Assembly: GCF_934371575.1 (NCBI RefSeq)
Contig: NZ_CAKRNY010000024.1
Coordinates: 1 to 55,912, forward strand
Length of the DNA: 55,912 nucleotides
Direction of reading: 5' to 3'
DNA from: an uncultured Blautia sp.
GTDB lineage: Bacteria > Bacillota > Clostridia > Lachnospirales > Lachnospiraceae
Of this stretch, positions 36,913 to 44,518 are shown one piece after another; the first letter of the stretch is position 1; every line of letters starts with the position of its first letter. The notes under the pieces are model-generated. The model saw only the letters and a list, made by a program, of their open reading frames with translations, had not been told where the DNA came from and did not search any database. The position numbers and the translations under genes are program-made.

Positions 36913-39023
36913 GCTTTCTCTCCTGCCAGCTCTTTTTTATCCGGGGAATCAATCACTTTGCCCTCAAACCCTTTTCTTTCCAGACGTTTCAGAATAAGCG
37001 GCAATGCCTTGTCGTCTGCCTGTGTAAGAATCAGATACAATTCTCCCTCTGAAGAAATACCGCGTACATCATTTTCTCTGATACAGCCATCCAATGCCTC
37101 GTCTGCCTCTTCCACAGTCATATTCGTAAACTTCAGTTTCAGAAGAACGTAGGAAGCCATCTTCTGCTCACGCATGGAGTGCTGAAGCTCCAGGCTTTTT
37201 TCAAAATATTCCGGCTTCAGGATTCTTGTCTTTTCCACATATTTCTTGTATTCTGTGGCCTCCTGATATTCAAGGGCACGCAAAAGTGATGTTTCTACCA
37301 GACCGCATAAGATCTGAAACAGATTCATATAATATAACGTCAGCTGCTCATTCCCAGCTTTCTGAATGCAGATAAGCATTACCAATTCTCCATTCCGATG
37401 AATACCAGCCATATACATAGGATAACCGCTTACAAATTCCCGGTTCGCCCATACCTGCCCCTTTTCCAGAGTCTCCATCGCAAGGGTATACGCACTTAAT
37501 TTAATGGAAGCCTTGTACATTCCCTGTGCCTTGGGCGATGCAGCTTCCAGTCTGCCATAGCCGTTTTTCTGGCCAAGGGAATAAAAAGCAAAGGTTTCGT
37601 TCTCCAGAACCTCTTCCATAATGTGCATGGTCTCAATAAACAGCTCCTGAGGCTGTACAATATCCAGTTTTCTGGTAATATCAAAAATTTTACCAAAACT
37701 GTCCTTGCTTCCCAAAATCTGTTTTTTGTAGTTTCTTTTATCCTGAAGAGTTTCCTGATACAATTCCCGAATAAAAAGATATTTTCCCCGGATCAGCTGA
37801 TTTTCCTCGGTGATAAATTCCTGATTTTCTTTATTTTTCATACGTACATAGCCGCACACGGCACCTGTCGCAAAATAAAAAATGAAAGGAATCCAGTTGA
37901 CAGGCTCATAAAAAAGGGTATACCACTTTGTTCCCTGACTTTCATATGCCAGGAGCAAAGATACACCTTCTGCTGCAGCTCCCGCAATCCCATATCCCAA
38001 TCCATAAAGACTTCCAAATAAAACGATGAACACAAGCCGCAGATCGATCATTTCAAACTGGGCCTGATTTCCCAGAAGACGCTGCAATAACTCAAATCCC
38101 CAAAAGCAGATCACAAACTCAAATATCCGCAGAATTTTTTTATTGCGGTTCCAGAGACTGGCAAGCCAGTTCATTTTTTCACCGTTATTTTTGGTGTTTT
38201 CTTTATATTCTTCATACATTTCCGAAATATGTTCCAATATAGAAATCTTTGGAAACCAGTTATAATTTATGCGAATCTGTTTATCATCTTCTTTGATTCT
38301 TTCTGTTACAGCACTGCTTTTATAGACAATGGAAACCGAAGAAAGGATTTTTTTCAAATTTTCCGCCATCTCCTGAAAATGGATACCAAATACATCTGGC
38401 ACGTTCAGGATTTCTTCTTCATCATTCCAGTTATCATAAAGCTTGTACATCAGCTCTGCAAGATCTATAGGATATAAAAAATAAGCATTCTGGTCTGGTG
38501 CTTCCTGAAAAAACAGCTTCTGATTCTCCTTTGCAGCTTCAAAAATCCGGTAAAAGAAATCTTTCTTGTAAATCCCGGAGCACAAATAAGGCGTCCGCAA
38601 TATTTTCACCCTCAAATCATACAGCTTCGCATAACGTCTGCACACATCTTCTGCATTCTCTACCAGCAAAGTCTTGCCTGTAGGCATATCGAACATTCCT
38701 TCCGGCCCTGTTACATAGAGAAAATGGCGCTCCTGTCCTTTCCTGCAATATTGCAGAATCTTGCGAAGATTTTCCGCCTCTCCTTCTAACGCTCCGTGAA
38801 AGGTCAGATAATTGGAAAAATAAACCACAGCCTCAAATTCATAAGTTCTGAAAATATCCTCCAGTTCCTTTTCTGATTCCGGAAATGGTCTGGAAATAAT
38901 TCCTTTTCTTCGCACTGTCTTCAGCATTTTATTTCCCAGCACCACCACCTGGCATTCCGGAAATGCTTCCTCTATAAATTTCATTGTCACATAACCGGTA
39001 TTTCCGGCCAGCAAAACCTTCAT
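36909..39023 (-). CDS. pelD: PelD-like c-di-GMP receptor with N-terminal SDR-like domain
   Basis: Protein of 704 aa. Residues 1-270 resemble an NAD-dependent epimerase/SDR fold (LLAGNTGYVTMKF) with a poor Rossmann glycine pattern. About 295-395 are membrane helices. A coiled coil then leads to a GAF domain (about 440-570) and a degenerate GGDEF domain (about 590-690). The GGDEF sequence is reduced to SEGEL (658-662), so no cyclase activity is expected. R649-E-N-D652 lies exactly five residues before it, the position of the c-di-GMP inhibitory site used by PelD as receptor. It is the first gene of the operon, with AGGAG before the ATG. Confidence 0.9.
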   Translation of the reverse strand: MKVLLAGNTGYVTMKFIEEAFPECQVVVLGNKMLKTVRRKGIISRPFPESEKELEDIFRTYEFEAVVYFSNYLTFHGALEGEAENLRKILQYCRKGQERHFLYVTGPEGMFDMPTGKTLLVENAEDVCRRYAKLYDLRVKILRTPYLCSGIYKKDFFYRIFEAAKENQKLFFQEAPDQNAYFLYPIDLAELMYKLYDNWNDEEEILNVPDVFGIHFQEMAENLKKILSSVSIVYKSSAVTERIKEDDKQIRINYNWFPKISILEHISEMYEEYKENTKNNGEKMNWLASLWNRNKKILRIFEFVICFWGFELLQRLLGNQAQFEMIDLRLVFIVLFGSLYGLGYGIAGAAAEGVSLLLAYESQGTKWYTLFYEPVNWIPFIFYFATGAVCGYVRMKNKENQEFITEENQLIRGKYLFIRELYQETLQDKRNYKKQILGSKDSFGKIFDITRKLDIVQPQELFIETMHIMEEVLENETFAFYSLGQKNGYGRLEAASPKAQGMYKASIKLSAYTLAMETLEKGQVWANREFVSGYPMYMAGIHRNGELVMLICIQKAGNEQLTLYYMNLFQILCGLVETSLLRALEYQEATEYKKYVEKTRILKPEYFEKSLELQHSMREQKMASYVLLKLKFTNMTVEEADEALDGCIRENDVRGISSEGELYLILTQADDKALPLILKRLERKGFEGKVIDSPDKKELAGEKA

Positions 39024-39152
39024 ATATCTTAGCTCCTGTTATCATTAGAATTACTTCTGCCGTTTAGCATACCTTATTTTGTCCAAATTTCCTACTAAAT
39101 TTTTTTTAAATTTTACTGACTTTTTTCTTTCAGAATGTGTTTTCACTTCTTC
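39024..39152. other. upstream region of the Pel operon and right end of the element
   Basis: An AT-rich leader of 129 bases. It must contain the operon promoter, but I see no clear -35/-10 pair (a TATGCT near 39061-39066 is the best -10 candidate). It has no c-di-GMP riboswitch signature. TCAGAATG at 39130-39137 is one arm of the attachment-site dyad. Confidence 0.5.
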
Positions 39153-39168
39153 AAGCTTACCTGGGTGC
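39130..39168. other. right attachment junction (attR-like) of the element
   Basis: Element DNA up to TTC at 39150-39152 is followed by AAG CTT ACC TGG, which continues the permease frame broken at 23971. Confidence 0.65.
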
Positions 39169-39257
39169 TGATGTCCATTGTAATTTTATGTGTGATTGCC
39201 ATGATCCTTTATGGCGTGCTCTCCTTTATTGAAAAACATTATTTAAAAAAATTATAG
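39153..39257 (+). pseudogene. ABC transporter permease, 3' part (last transmembrane helix)
   Basis: Thirty-four codons (KLTWVLMSIVILC...IEKHYLKKL) and TAG form the last helix and tail of an SsuC-type permease. They are the missing end of the gene broken at 23971 and are followed by that operon's terminator. Within the element a chance ATG at 39134 opens this frame as a 40-aa ORF, but it has no ribosome site. Confidence 0.8.
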
Positions 39258-39292
39258 GATAAGGACACTTCAGCACCAGCTAGTAAAACCTT

Positions 39293-39333
39293 AAAAGAGG
39301 GAACGTGTCTCTTTTTCACACGCCCCCTCTTTT
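39293..39333. terminator. terminator of the ABC importer operon, bidirectional
   Basis: AAAAGAGGG/CCCTCTTTT outer arms and a CGTGT/ACACG inner stem. It lies 35 bases after the permease stop and also before the end of the minus-strand gene at 39339. Confidence 0.8.
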
Positions 39334-39338
39334 TCTCT

Positions 39339-40061
39339 TTACTCCAATTCTTCTGCCAGCTTTGTCAGCCATTTTACCGCATTTTCCGTATGCTCGGAAT
39401 TTACCAGAACTCCGATCCGAATAGGTTCATAAAACACCTCAAAATTATCAGCCAGCTGATCAGATGTAATACTGATACTGTATTTGTCCTCCTGATCTCC
39501 AAACGCCTTATAGACATCTTCTGGGAGAAGCTGTGTAAGATCTGCAAAATACTCTTCTTTATTCTGGAATCCCTTCATATATTCCGAAGAGCCTACCAAC
39601 AGATCCACAGCTTTAGCTGCCACCTTTGTAGTAAATGCCATCTGGCTGTAAGACTCAAGTGCACCATCTTCGCCTGTACGAAGGCTTTCATCAACTGTAA
39701 CGATCTGATATGGGTCTTCTTCAATTCCCAAAGCCTTCTGTACCATCTGCTCTGCTTCTTCCTGCTTCGTTCCGTAGGAATCAACGACCATGACCGTAAG
39801 GGCAGTTTTGATTTTGGAATTATGATACATATCTTTCACAAAAAAAGCAATCAGAACTACTCCGATCACAGCTGCCATCTGCGGTTTATAGTAATTCCAG
39901 ATATACTGAAGCTTACCGCCCCAGCCCATGCCTGCCAGTTTCTGGCGTTCCAGCTCACGCTTCTCTTTCTTCGTCAGATCTGATTCATGCTTATACCTGA
40001 GATCATTCTCGTCAATTTTCTGCGGTTCTTCCTGATTTTCATCTTTTAATTCGATTCTCAT
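39339..40061 (-). CDS. single-pass membrane protein of unknown function
   Basis: Protein of 240 aa. A charged N-terminal part (about 1-58, many Lys and Glu) is followed by one helix near 60-80 (AAVIGVVLIAFFVKDM) and a C-terminal soluble domain of mixed alpha/beta character. The basic segment before the helix suggests an N-in orientation with the domain outside. No family recognised. It lies just outside the element. Confidence 0.72.
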   Translation of the reverse strand: MRIELKDENQEEPQKIDENDLRYKHESDLTKKEKRELERQKLAGMGWGGKLQYIWNYYKPQMAAVIGVVLIAFFVKDMYHNSKIKTALTVMVVDSYGTKQEEAEQMVQKALGIEEDPYQIVTVDESLRTGEDGALESYSQMAFTTKVAAKAVDLLVGSSEYMKGFQNKEEYFADLTQLLPEDVYKAFGDQEDKYSISITSDQLADNFEVFYEPIRIGVLVNSEHTENAVKWLTKLAEELE

Positions 40062-40203
40062 GTTATCTCCTGTGTTCTGAAAAATCTGATCGGTCAGATG
40101 TATTTCTCATCAGATTTTTATAATGCTGTTTTAAGATTGTAACATGTTTTTTCTTATTTGAACAGCATTTCCTGGATAAAGTCACAATTCTTTCACAATC
40201 ATT

Positions 40204-40944
40204 TCACGCCCGCAGCCAGCTTCCGTCAAGCCGTGCCAGCAATCTGGCATTGTGATACGCCATCCTAAGCGTCAGACAGGTTCTTCCCAGATATTTAGTC
40301 CCGTCAGGTGTTTTCATACAGGCAAGCGCAAGATCCGGAACTCCCGGATTCTGAAGACAGATTGGAATCAAAAGCTGAATGGAATGATTATAATACTGCG
40401 GAATAGCAGCCTTATAATCGGCCTCCAGAATCCTTCTCGTCTGCTGCAGGGCCCCGTCAAAAAGCTGCACCCGCATACCGCTCTCACGCACTGCACCGGG
40501 AAGTCTTCTTGCATTTTCCTCATCATCAAAAATATGCTCATACTGGGGCACTACCGGTAATTTTGTATCAAATACCAGATCCGAAGGATTTTTTACATAG
40601 CTTGCCCTTGGAGGCAGATTCCTGATTTCCGTTTTCAAAAGTGAATAGTCCGTATAAAATCCTTCCAGATACCATTTCTGCCTGTCCGGCACTACATTTG
40701 GTACAAAATAGGCATATATCGGCTGATAATACTGATTAAAGAGTCCTGTGTGAAAAAGTGCATATTCTTTCTCTTCTGTAACCTTTCCTTCTTCATACAA
40801 TCTGCGGAATGTGTTTTCCAGATACCCTTTCAGGATCCCAAAATCCCCGGATTCCCCAAAGCTCCATTTTTCCGGTGATATTCTGGCCAGATTCTGTATC
40901 TGGCGGTTATAGTTTCCGCAGTATGTAAAATCGAATAGGTTCAT
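40204..40944 (-). CDS. DUF3825 domain protein
   Basis: Cytoplasmic protein of 246 aa with the DUF3825 pattern: FHTGLFNQYYQPIYAYF, the WYLEGF segment and a C-terminal LGRTCLTLRMAYHNARLL. The function of the family is not established; it has been linked to RNA-related proteins by co-occurrence. AGGAGG precedes the ATG. No co-transcribed partner. Confidence 0.82.
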   Translation of the reverse strand: MNLFDFTYCGNYNRQIQNLARISPEKWSFGESGDFGILKGYLENTFRRLYEEGKVTEEKEYALFHTGLFNQYYQPIYAYFVPNVVPDRQKWYLEGFYTDYSLLKTEIRNLPPRASYVKNPSDLVFDTKLPVVPQYEHIFDDEENARRLPGAVRESGMRVQLFDGALQQTRRILEADYKAAIPQYYNHSIQLLIPICLQNPGVPDLALACMKTPDGTKYLGRTCLTLRMAYHNARLLARLDGSWLRA

Positions 40945-41130
40945 TTTAACCTCCTGTCCATTTTTTCTTCTCTTTACATTTTATTGTGGAAAAAGACTGA
41001 CAGAACTGCCAGCTTTAAAGAATAGTTATAAATGTTCAACAGCTGTGATCCTGGTTAAAGGTTAGCACACACACTGAAAAACCACAAGAAAAAGTGTTCG
41101 TCTCTTTCCGACAGGATCTGCAATTTCACA

Positions 41131-41159
41131 TTGCGCAGGAACGTTTTTTTTTCTATAAT
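41131..41159 (+). promoter_or_regulatory. promoter of the MerR-methyltransferase gene
   Basis: TTGCGC, a 17-base spacer ending in nine T and one C, and TATAAT. Its start point would fall near 41167, just before the leader hairpin. Confidence 0.65.
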
Positions 41160-41169
41160 AAATACAACA

Positions 41170-41201
41170 GGGCTGAACGAATGAATTACACCGCTCAGCC
41201 C
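41170..41201 (+). promoter_or_regulatory. 5'-leader hairpin before the MerR-methyltransferase ribosome site
   Basis: GGGCTGA and TCAGCCC form a 7-bp stem with an 18-base loop, directly followed by the GGGAGG ribosome site. It would sit at the very 5' end of the mRNA, where it could stabilise the message or affect ribosome access. Confidence 0.45.
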
Positions 41202-41214
41202 GGGAGGTATATTT

Positions 41215-42417
41215 TTGAAAAAAGAAGGCTACTACTCTTCCGGTCAGTTTGCCCGGATGGCCGGAGTAACTTTGCGGACCATCCGCTACTATGACCAGCA
41301 CGATATATTAAAACCGTCTCTTGTATCCGGATCCGGAGCACGATTTTATACAGATGCAGATTTCGCCAGACTTCAGCAGATCCTGCTTTTAAAGTATCTG
41401 GGCTTCTCTCTGGAGGATATCCGGGAAATGACCATTGAAGATCCGGACAGTCATTTTATGCAAAATGCCCTGAATGTCCAGCTGAAGCTGGTACAGGACA
41501 GGATTGAACAGATGCAGCTGGTAGAAAAGACATTAAAGGATACCGCTCAGGCAATCTCTGAAGAGCACTTTGTAGACTGGAGCCGGATGCTGGACCTGAT
41601 CCATTTGACCGTCATGGAAAAAAGTCTGAAAAACCAGTATCAGAATGCTTCAAATATTTCTTCCAGAATCAACCTGCACAGCCTTTACTCCGTAAATCAG
41701 AAGGGCTGGTTTCCATGGATTTATGAACAATGTCAGATTCAGGAAGGGATGAATATTCTGGAGCTCGGCTGTGGTGACGGTGCATTATGGACGCAAAATC
41801 TTTCCAGACTGCCCTCCAATGTACACATTACCCTCTCTGATATTTCAGAGGGCATGCTCCGTGACGCAAGACGTGCTATCGGAGGGGAGGATTCCCGTTT
41901 TTCTTTTATGGCCTTTGACTGCCATAATATTCCCTCAGAGCTTGGAAACTTTGACCTTGTGATCGCCAACCATGTTCTCTTTTACTGCCAGGATATTGGA
42001 AAAGTCTGTCAGAACATAACCAAACTCCTGAACCCAGAGGGACGTTTTCTCTGCAGTACCTATGGTTCCCGTCATATGCGGGAGGTCAGCCTTCTGGTAC
42101 AGTCCTTTGACGAAAGAATTGTTCTTTCTGCTGACAAGCTGTATGAACGCTTCGGCAGGGAAAACGGGACAGATATCCTTTCTCCCTATTTCCGGCAGAT
42201 CACCTGGAAAACCTATAAGGATGAACTGATCGTCACAGATGCTGAACCGCTTATTTCTTATATTTTATCCTGCCACGGCAACCAGAACCAATATCTGCCA
42301 GACCGTTACAAGGATTTCCGGGCTCTTGTTAAGAAAAAAACAGAAAATGGCTTCCATATTACCAAGGATGCAGGGATATTTCTTTGTGAAAAAGTAACAA
42401 ATTTAAAAAAATTGTAA
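41215..42417 (+). CDS. MerR-family regulator fused to a SAM-dependent methyltransferase
   Basis: Protein of 400 aa. Residues 1-72 are a MerR winged helix (YSSGQFARMAGVTLRTIRYYDQHDILKP), and a dimerisation helix follows to about 130. From about 165 there is a class I methyltransferase with motif I ILELGCGDGALW and a later FDLVIANHVLFY. Such fusions suggest that binding of a substrate or SAM alters transcription. It starts at TTG (41215), seven bases after GGGAGG; no ATG competes. Twelve bases downstream begins a MerR-type promoter for the rhamnose genes, its likely target. Confidence 0.9.
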   Translation: MKKEGYYSSGQFARMAGVTLRTIRYYDQHDILKPSLVSGSGARFYTDADFARLQQILLLKYLGFSLEDIREMTIEDPDSHFMQNALNVQLKLVQDRIEQMQLVEKTLKDTAQAISEEHFVDWSRMLDLIHLTVMEKSLKNQYQNASNISSRINLHSLYSVNQKGWFPWIYEQCQIQEGMNILELGCGDGALWTQNLSRLPSNVHITLSDISEGMLRDARRAIGGEDSRFSFMAFDCHNIPSELGNFDLVIANHVLFYCQDIGKVCQNITKLLNPEGRFLCSTYGSRHMREVSLLVQSFDERIVLSADKLYERFGRENGTDILSPYFRQITWKTYKDELIVTDAEPLISYILSCHGNQNQYLPDRYKDFRALVKKKTENGFHITKDAGIFLCEKVTNLKKL

Positions 42418-42425
42418 AAAAAGCC

Positions 42426-42456
42426 TTGAAGGTAACGTAAGGTAACCTTTTATAAT
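42426..42456 (+). promoter_or_regulatory. rfbABD promoter with MerR-type 19-bp spacer and dyad
   Basis: TTGAAG and TATAAT are 19 bases apart, longer than the 17 of other promoters here. The spacer region holds an inverted repeat, arms AAGGTAAC (42429-42436) and GTAACCTT (42442-42449), with one mismatch. MerR proteins activate exactly such over-spaced promoters by twisting the DNA. Confidence 0.65.
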
Positions 42457-42539
42457 ACAGTCACAGACAAAGATCAGGACTTGTGAACGACTATATATGA
42501 TGCTCCTGACACTACAAATTCAAAAGGAGAATGATATTT

Positions 42540-43436
42540 ATGAAGGGAATTATTTTAGCCGGTGGATCCGGTACCAGACTTTACCCGTTAACCATGGTTA
42601 CCTCCAAGCAGCTTCTTCCAATTTATGACAAACCAATGATCTATTATCCGCTTTCCGTTCTTATGAATGCGGGAATCCGTGATATTCTGATCATTTCCAC
42701 CCCGCAGGATACTCCTCGCTTTGAGGATCTTCTTGGTGATGGACATCAGTTCGGCGTTTCTCTGACCTATGCCGTACAGCCAAGTCCGGACGGACTTGCC
42801 CAGGCCTTTATCATCGGTGAGGAATTTATTGGAAATGACACCGTTGCCATGGTTCTCGGAGACAACATTTTCGCAGGACACGGACTTAAGAAGCGTCTCA
42901 AAGCGGCTGTTGAAAATGCAAGCACAGGAAAAGGCGCAACTGTATTCGGCTACTATGTAGACGATCCGGAGCGTTTTGGTATTGTAGAGTTCGACCAGAA
43001 TGGCAAGGCTGTTTCCATTGAGGAAAAGCCGACGAAACCAAAGAGCAACTACTGTGTAACAGGACTTTACTTCTATGACAACAAGGTTGTTGAATATGCA
43101 AAGAACCTGAAGCCAAGCGCCCGCGGCGAGCTTGAGATCACTGACCTGAACCGTATTTATCTGGAAAAAGGCCAGTTAAATGTAGAGCTTCTGGGACAGG
43201 GCTTTACCTGGCTTGATACCGGTACACATGAGAGTCTTGTGGATGCTACCAACTTTGTAAAAACAGTTGAGACTCATCAGCACCGAAAGATTGCATGCCT
43301 TGAGGAGATTGCATACTTAAACGGCTGGATCTCCAGAGACGAGGTTATGGAAGTTTATAATGTGCTTAAGAAAAACCAGTACGGTCAGTATCTGAAGGAT
43401 GTACTGGATGGCAAATACATGGATGTGCTTCACTGA
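42540..43436 (+). CDS. rfbA: glucose-1-phosphate thymidylyltransferase
   Basis: Enzyme of 298 aa that makes dTDP-glucose from dTTP and glucose-1-phosphate, the first step to dTDP-L-rhamnose. It has the nucleotidyltransferase motif [13 protein letters not shown], the [12 protein letters not shown] stretch and VLGDNIF. I chose the ATG at 42540, ten bases after AAGGAG; an ATG at 42531 is too close to that site. First gene of the rhamnose operon. Confidence 0.95.
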   Translation: MKGIILAGGSGTRLYPLTMVTSKQLLPIYDKPMIYYPLSVLMNAGIRDILIISTPQDTPRFEDLLGDGHQFGVSLTYAVQPSPDGLAQAFIIGEEFIGNDTVAMVLGDNIFAGHGLKKRLKAAVENASTGKGATVFGYYVDDPERFGIVEFDQNGKAVSIEEKPTKPKSNYCVTGLYFYDNKVVEYAKNLKPSARGELEITDLNRIYLEKGQLNVELLGQGFTWLDTGTHESLVDATNFVKTVETHQHRKIACLEEIAYLNGWISRDEVMEVYNVLKKNQYGQYLKDVLDGKYMDVLH

Positions 43437-43484
43437 TAAGCGCTTACCTGTAGAATTTAATTTTAACCCAAAGGAGAATTTATA

Positions 43485-44504
43485 ATGAATATTATTGTTA
43501 CCGGCGGTGCCGGATTTATCGGAAGCAACTTTATTTTTCATATGTTAAAAAAATATCCTGATTACCGCATCATCTGTCTGGACTGCCTCACCTACGCAGG
43601 CAACCTTTCCACACTTGCACCGGTTATGGATAACCCGAATTTCCGCTTTGTAAAAGAAAGTATCACAGACCGTGAGGCTGTTTACAAGCTTTTCGAGGAA
43701 GAGCATCCTGACATGGTTGTAAACTTCGCTGCTGAGAGCCATGTTGACCGTTCCATTGAAAATCCGGAGATTTTCCTGAACACAAATATTATCGGTACTG
43801 CTGTTCTTATGGACGCCTGCCGTAAATACGGAATCAAACGTTACCATCAGGTTTCCACTGATGAAGTTTACGGAGATCTGCCTCTTGACAGACCTGACCT
43901 GTTCTTCACAGAGGAAACTCCGATTCACACAAGCAGCCCATACAGCTCTTCCAAAGCTTCTGCTGACCTTCTGGTACTGGCTTATCACAGAACCTACGGA
44001 CTTCCTGTATCCATCAGCCGCTGCTCCAACAACTACGGCCCATATCATTTCCCGGAAAAACTGATTCCGCTTATGATCGCAAACGCATTAAATGACAAGC
44101 CCCTTCCAGTTTACGGAAAAGGTAAGAACGTTCGTGACTGGCTGTATGTTGAGGATCACTGCCGCGCAATCGATCTGATCATCCACAAGGGACGTGTAGG
44201 TGAGGTTTACAATGTTGGCGGACATAATGAGATGACAAACATCGACATTGTTAAGATTATCTGCAAAGAACTTGGCAAACCGGAGAGCCTGATCACTTAT
44301 GTTGCTGACCGCAAAGGCCATGACATGCGTTATGCAATTGATCCAACCAAGATCCACAACGAACTTGGCTGGCTGCCGGAGACCAAATTTGCTGACGGTA
44401 TTAAAAAGACCATCCAGTGGTATCTGGATAACAAGGAGTGGTGGGAGACTATCATTTCCGGAGAATATCAGAATTATTACGAAAAAATGTACGGCAACCG
44501 CTAA
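43485..44504 (+). CDS. rfbB: dTDP-glucose 4,6-dehydratase
   Basis: Extended SDR enzyme of 339 aa that converts dTDP-glucose to dTDP-4-keto-6-deoxyglucose. NAD motif GGAGFIGSNF, the STDEVYG motif, the catalytic YSSSKASAD (Tyr-x3-Lys) and the SNNYGPYHFPEKLIP signature are present. It lies 48 bases after rfbA with its own AAAGGAG. Confidence 0.96.
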   Translation: MNIIVTGGAGFIGSNFIFHMLKKYPDYRIICLDCLTYAGNLSTLAPVMDNPNFRFVKESITDREAVYKLFEEEHPDMVVNFAAESHVDRSIENPEIFLNTNIIGTAVLMDACRKYGIKRYHQVSTDEVYGDLPLDRPDLFFTEETPIHTSSPYSSSKASADLLVLAYHRTYGLPVSISRCSNNYGPYHFPEKLIPLMIANALNDKPLPVYGKGKNVRDWLYVEDHCRAIDLIIHKGRVGEVYNVGGHNEMTNIDIVKIICKELGKPESLITYVADRKGHDMRYAIDPTKIHNELGWLPETKFADGIKKTIQWYLDNKEWWETIISGEYQNYYEKMYGNR

Positions 44505-44518
44505 GGAGGGCTGACAAT

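Larger units (their letters stand above)
23972..39152. mobile_element. 15.2-kb integrated element carrying a serine recombinase and a Pel polysaccharide operon
   Basis: The element interrupts an ABC permease gene at codon 231/232. The outer ends match two parts of one reading frame and the ends share only TTC, as expected for a large serine recombinase, which needs just a two-base core and leaves no long duplication. Inside are, from left: a GNAT gene, the recombinase, two small genes, and the minus-strand operon from DUF4832 back to pelD. There are no conjugation, phage-structural or replication genes, so it is a recombinase-borne island, perhaps mobilised by other means. Exact crossover within TTC is inferred. 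Confidence 0.8.

Noticed and set aside
39024..39152. Possible c-di-GMP riboswitch before pelD
   Set aside because: The region is AT-rich, short and lacks the conserved paired core; control is more likely through the PelD protein.
23958..39168. GCAGCCAG/CTGGGTGC dyad in the reconstructed empty site
   Set aside because: It is centred three bases away from the TT core found for the element ends, so its significance is doubtful.
39134..39257. Short plus-strand ORF of 40 codons starting at ATG 39134
   Set aside because: No ribosome site; from codon 7 it is the C-terminal end of the split permease.
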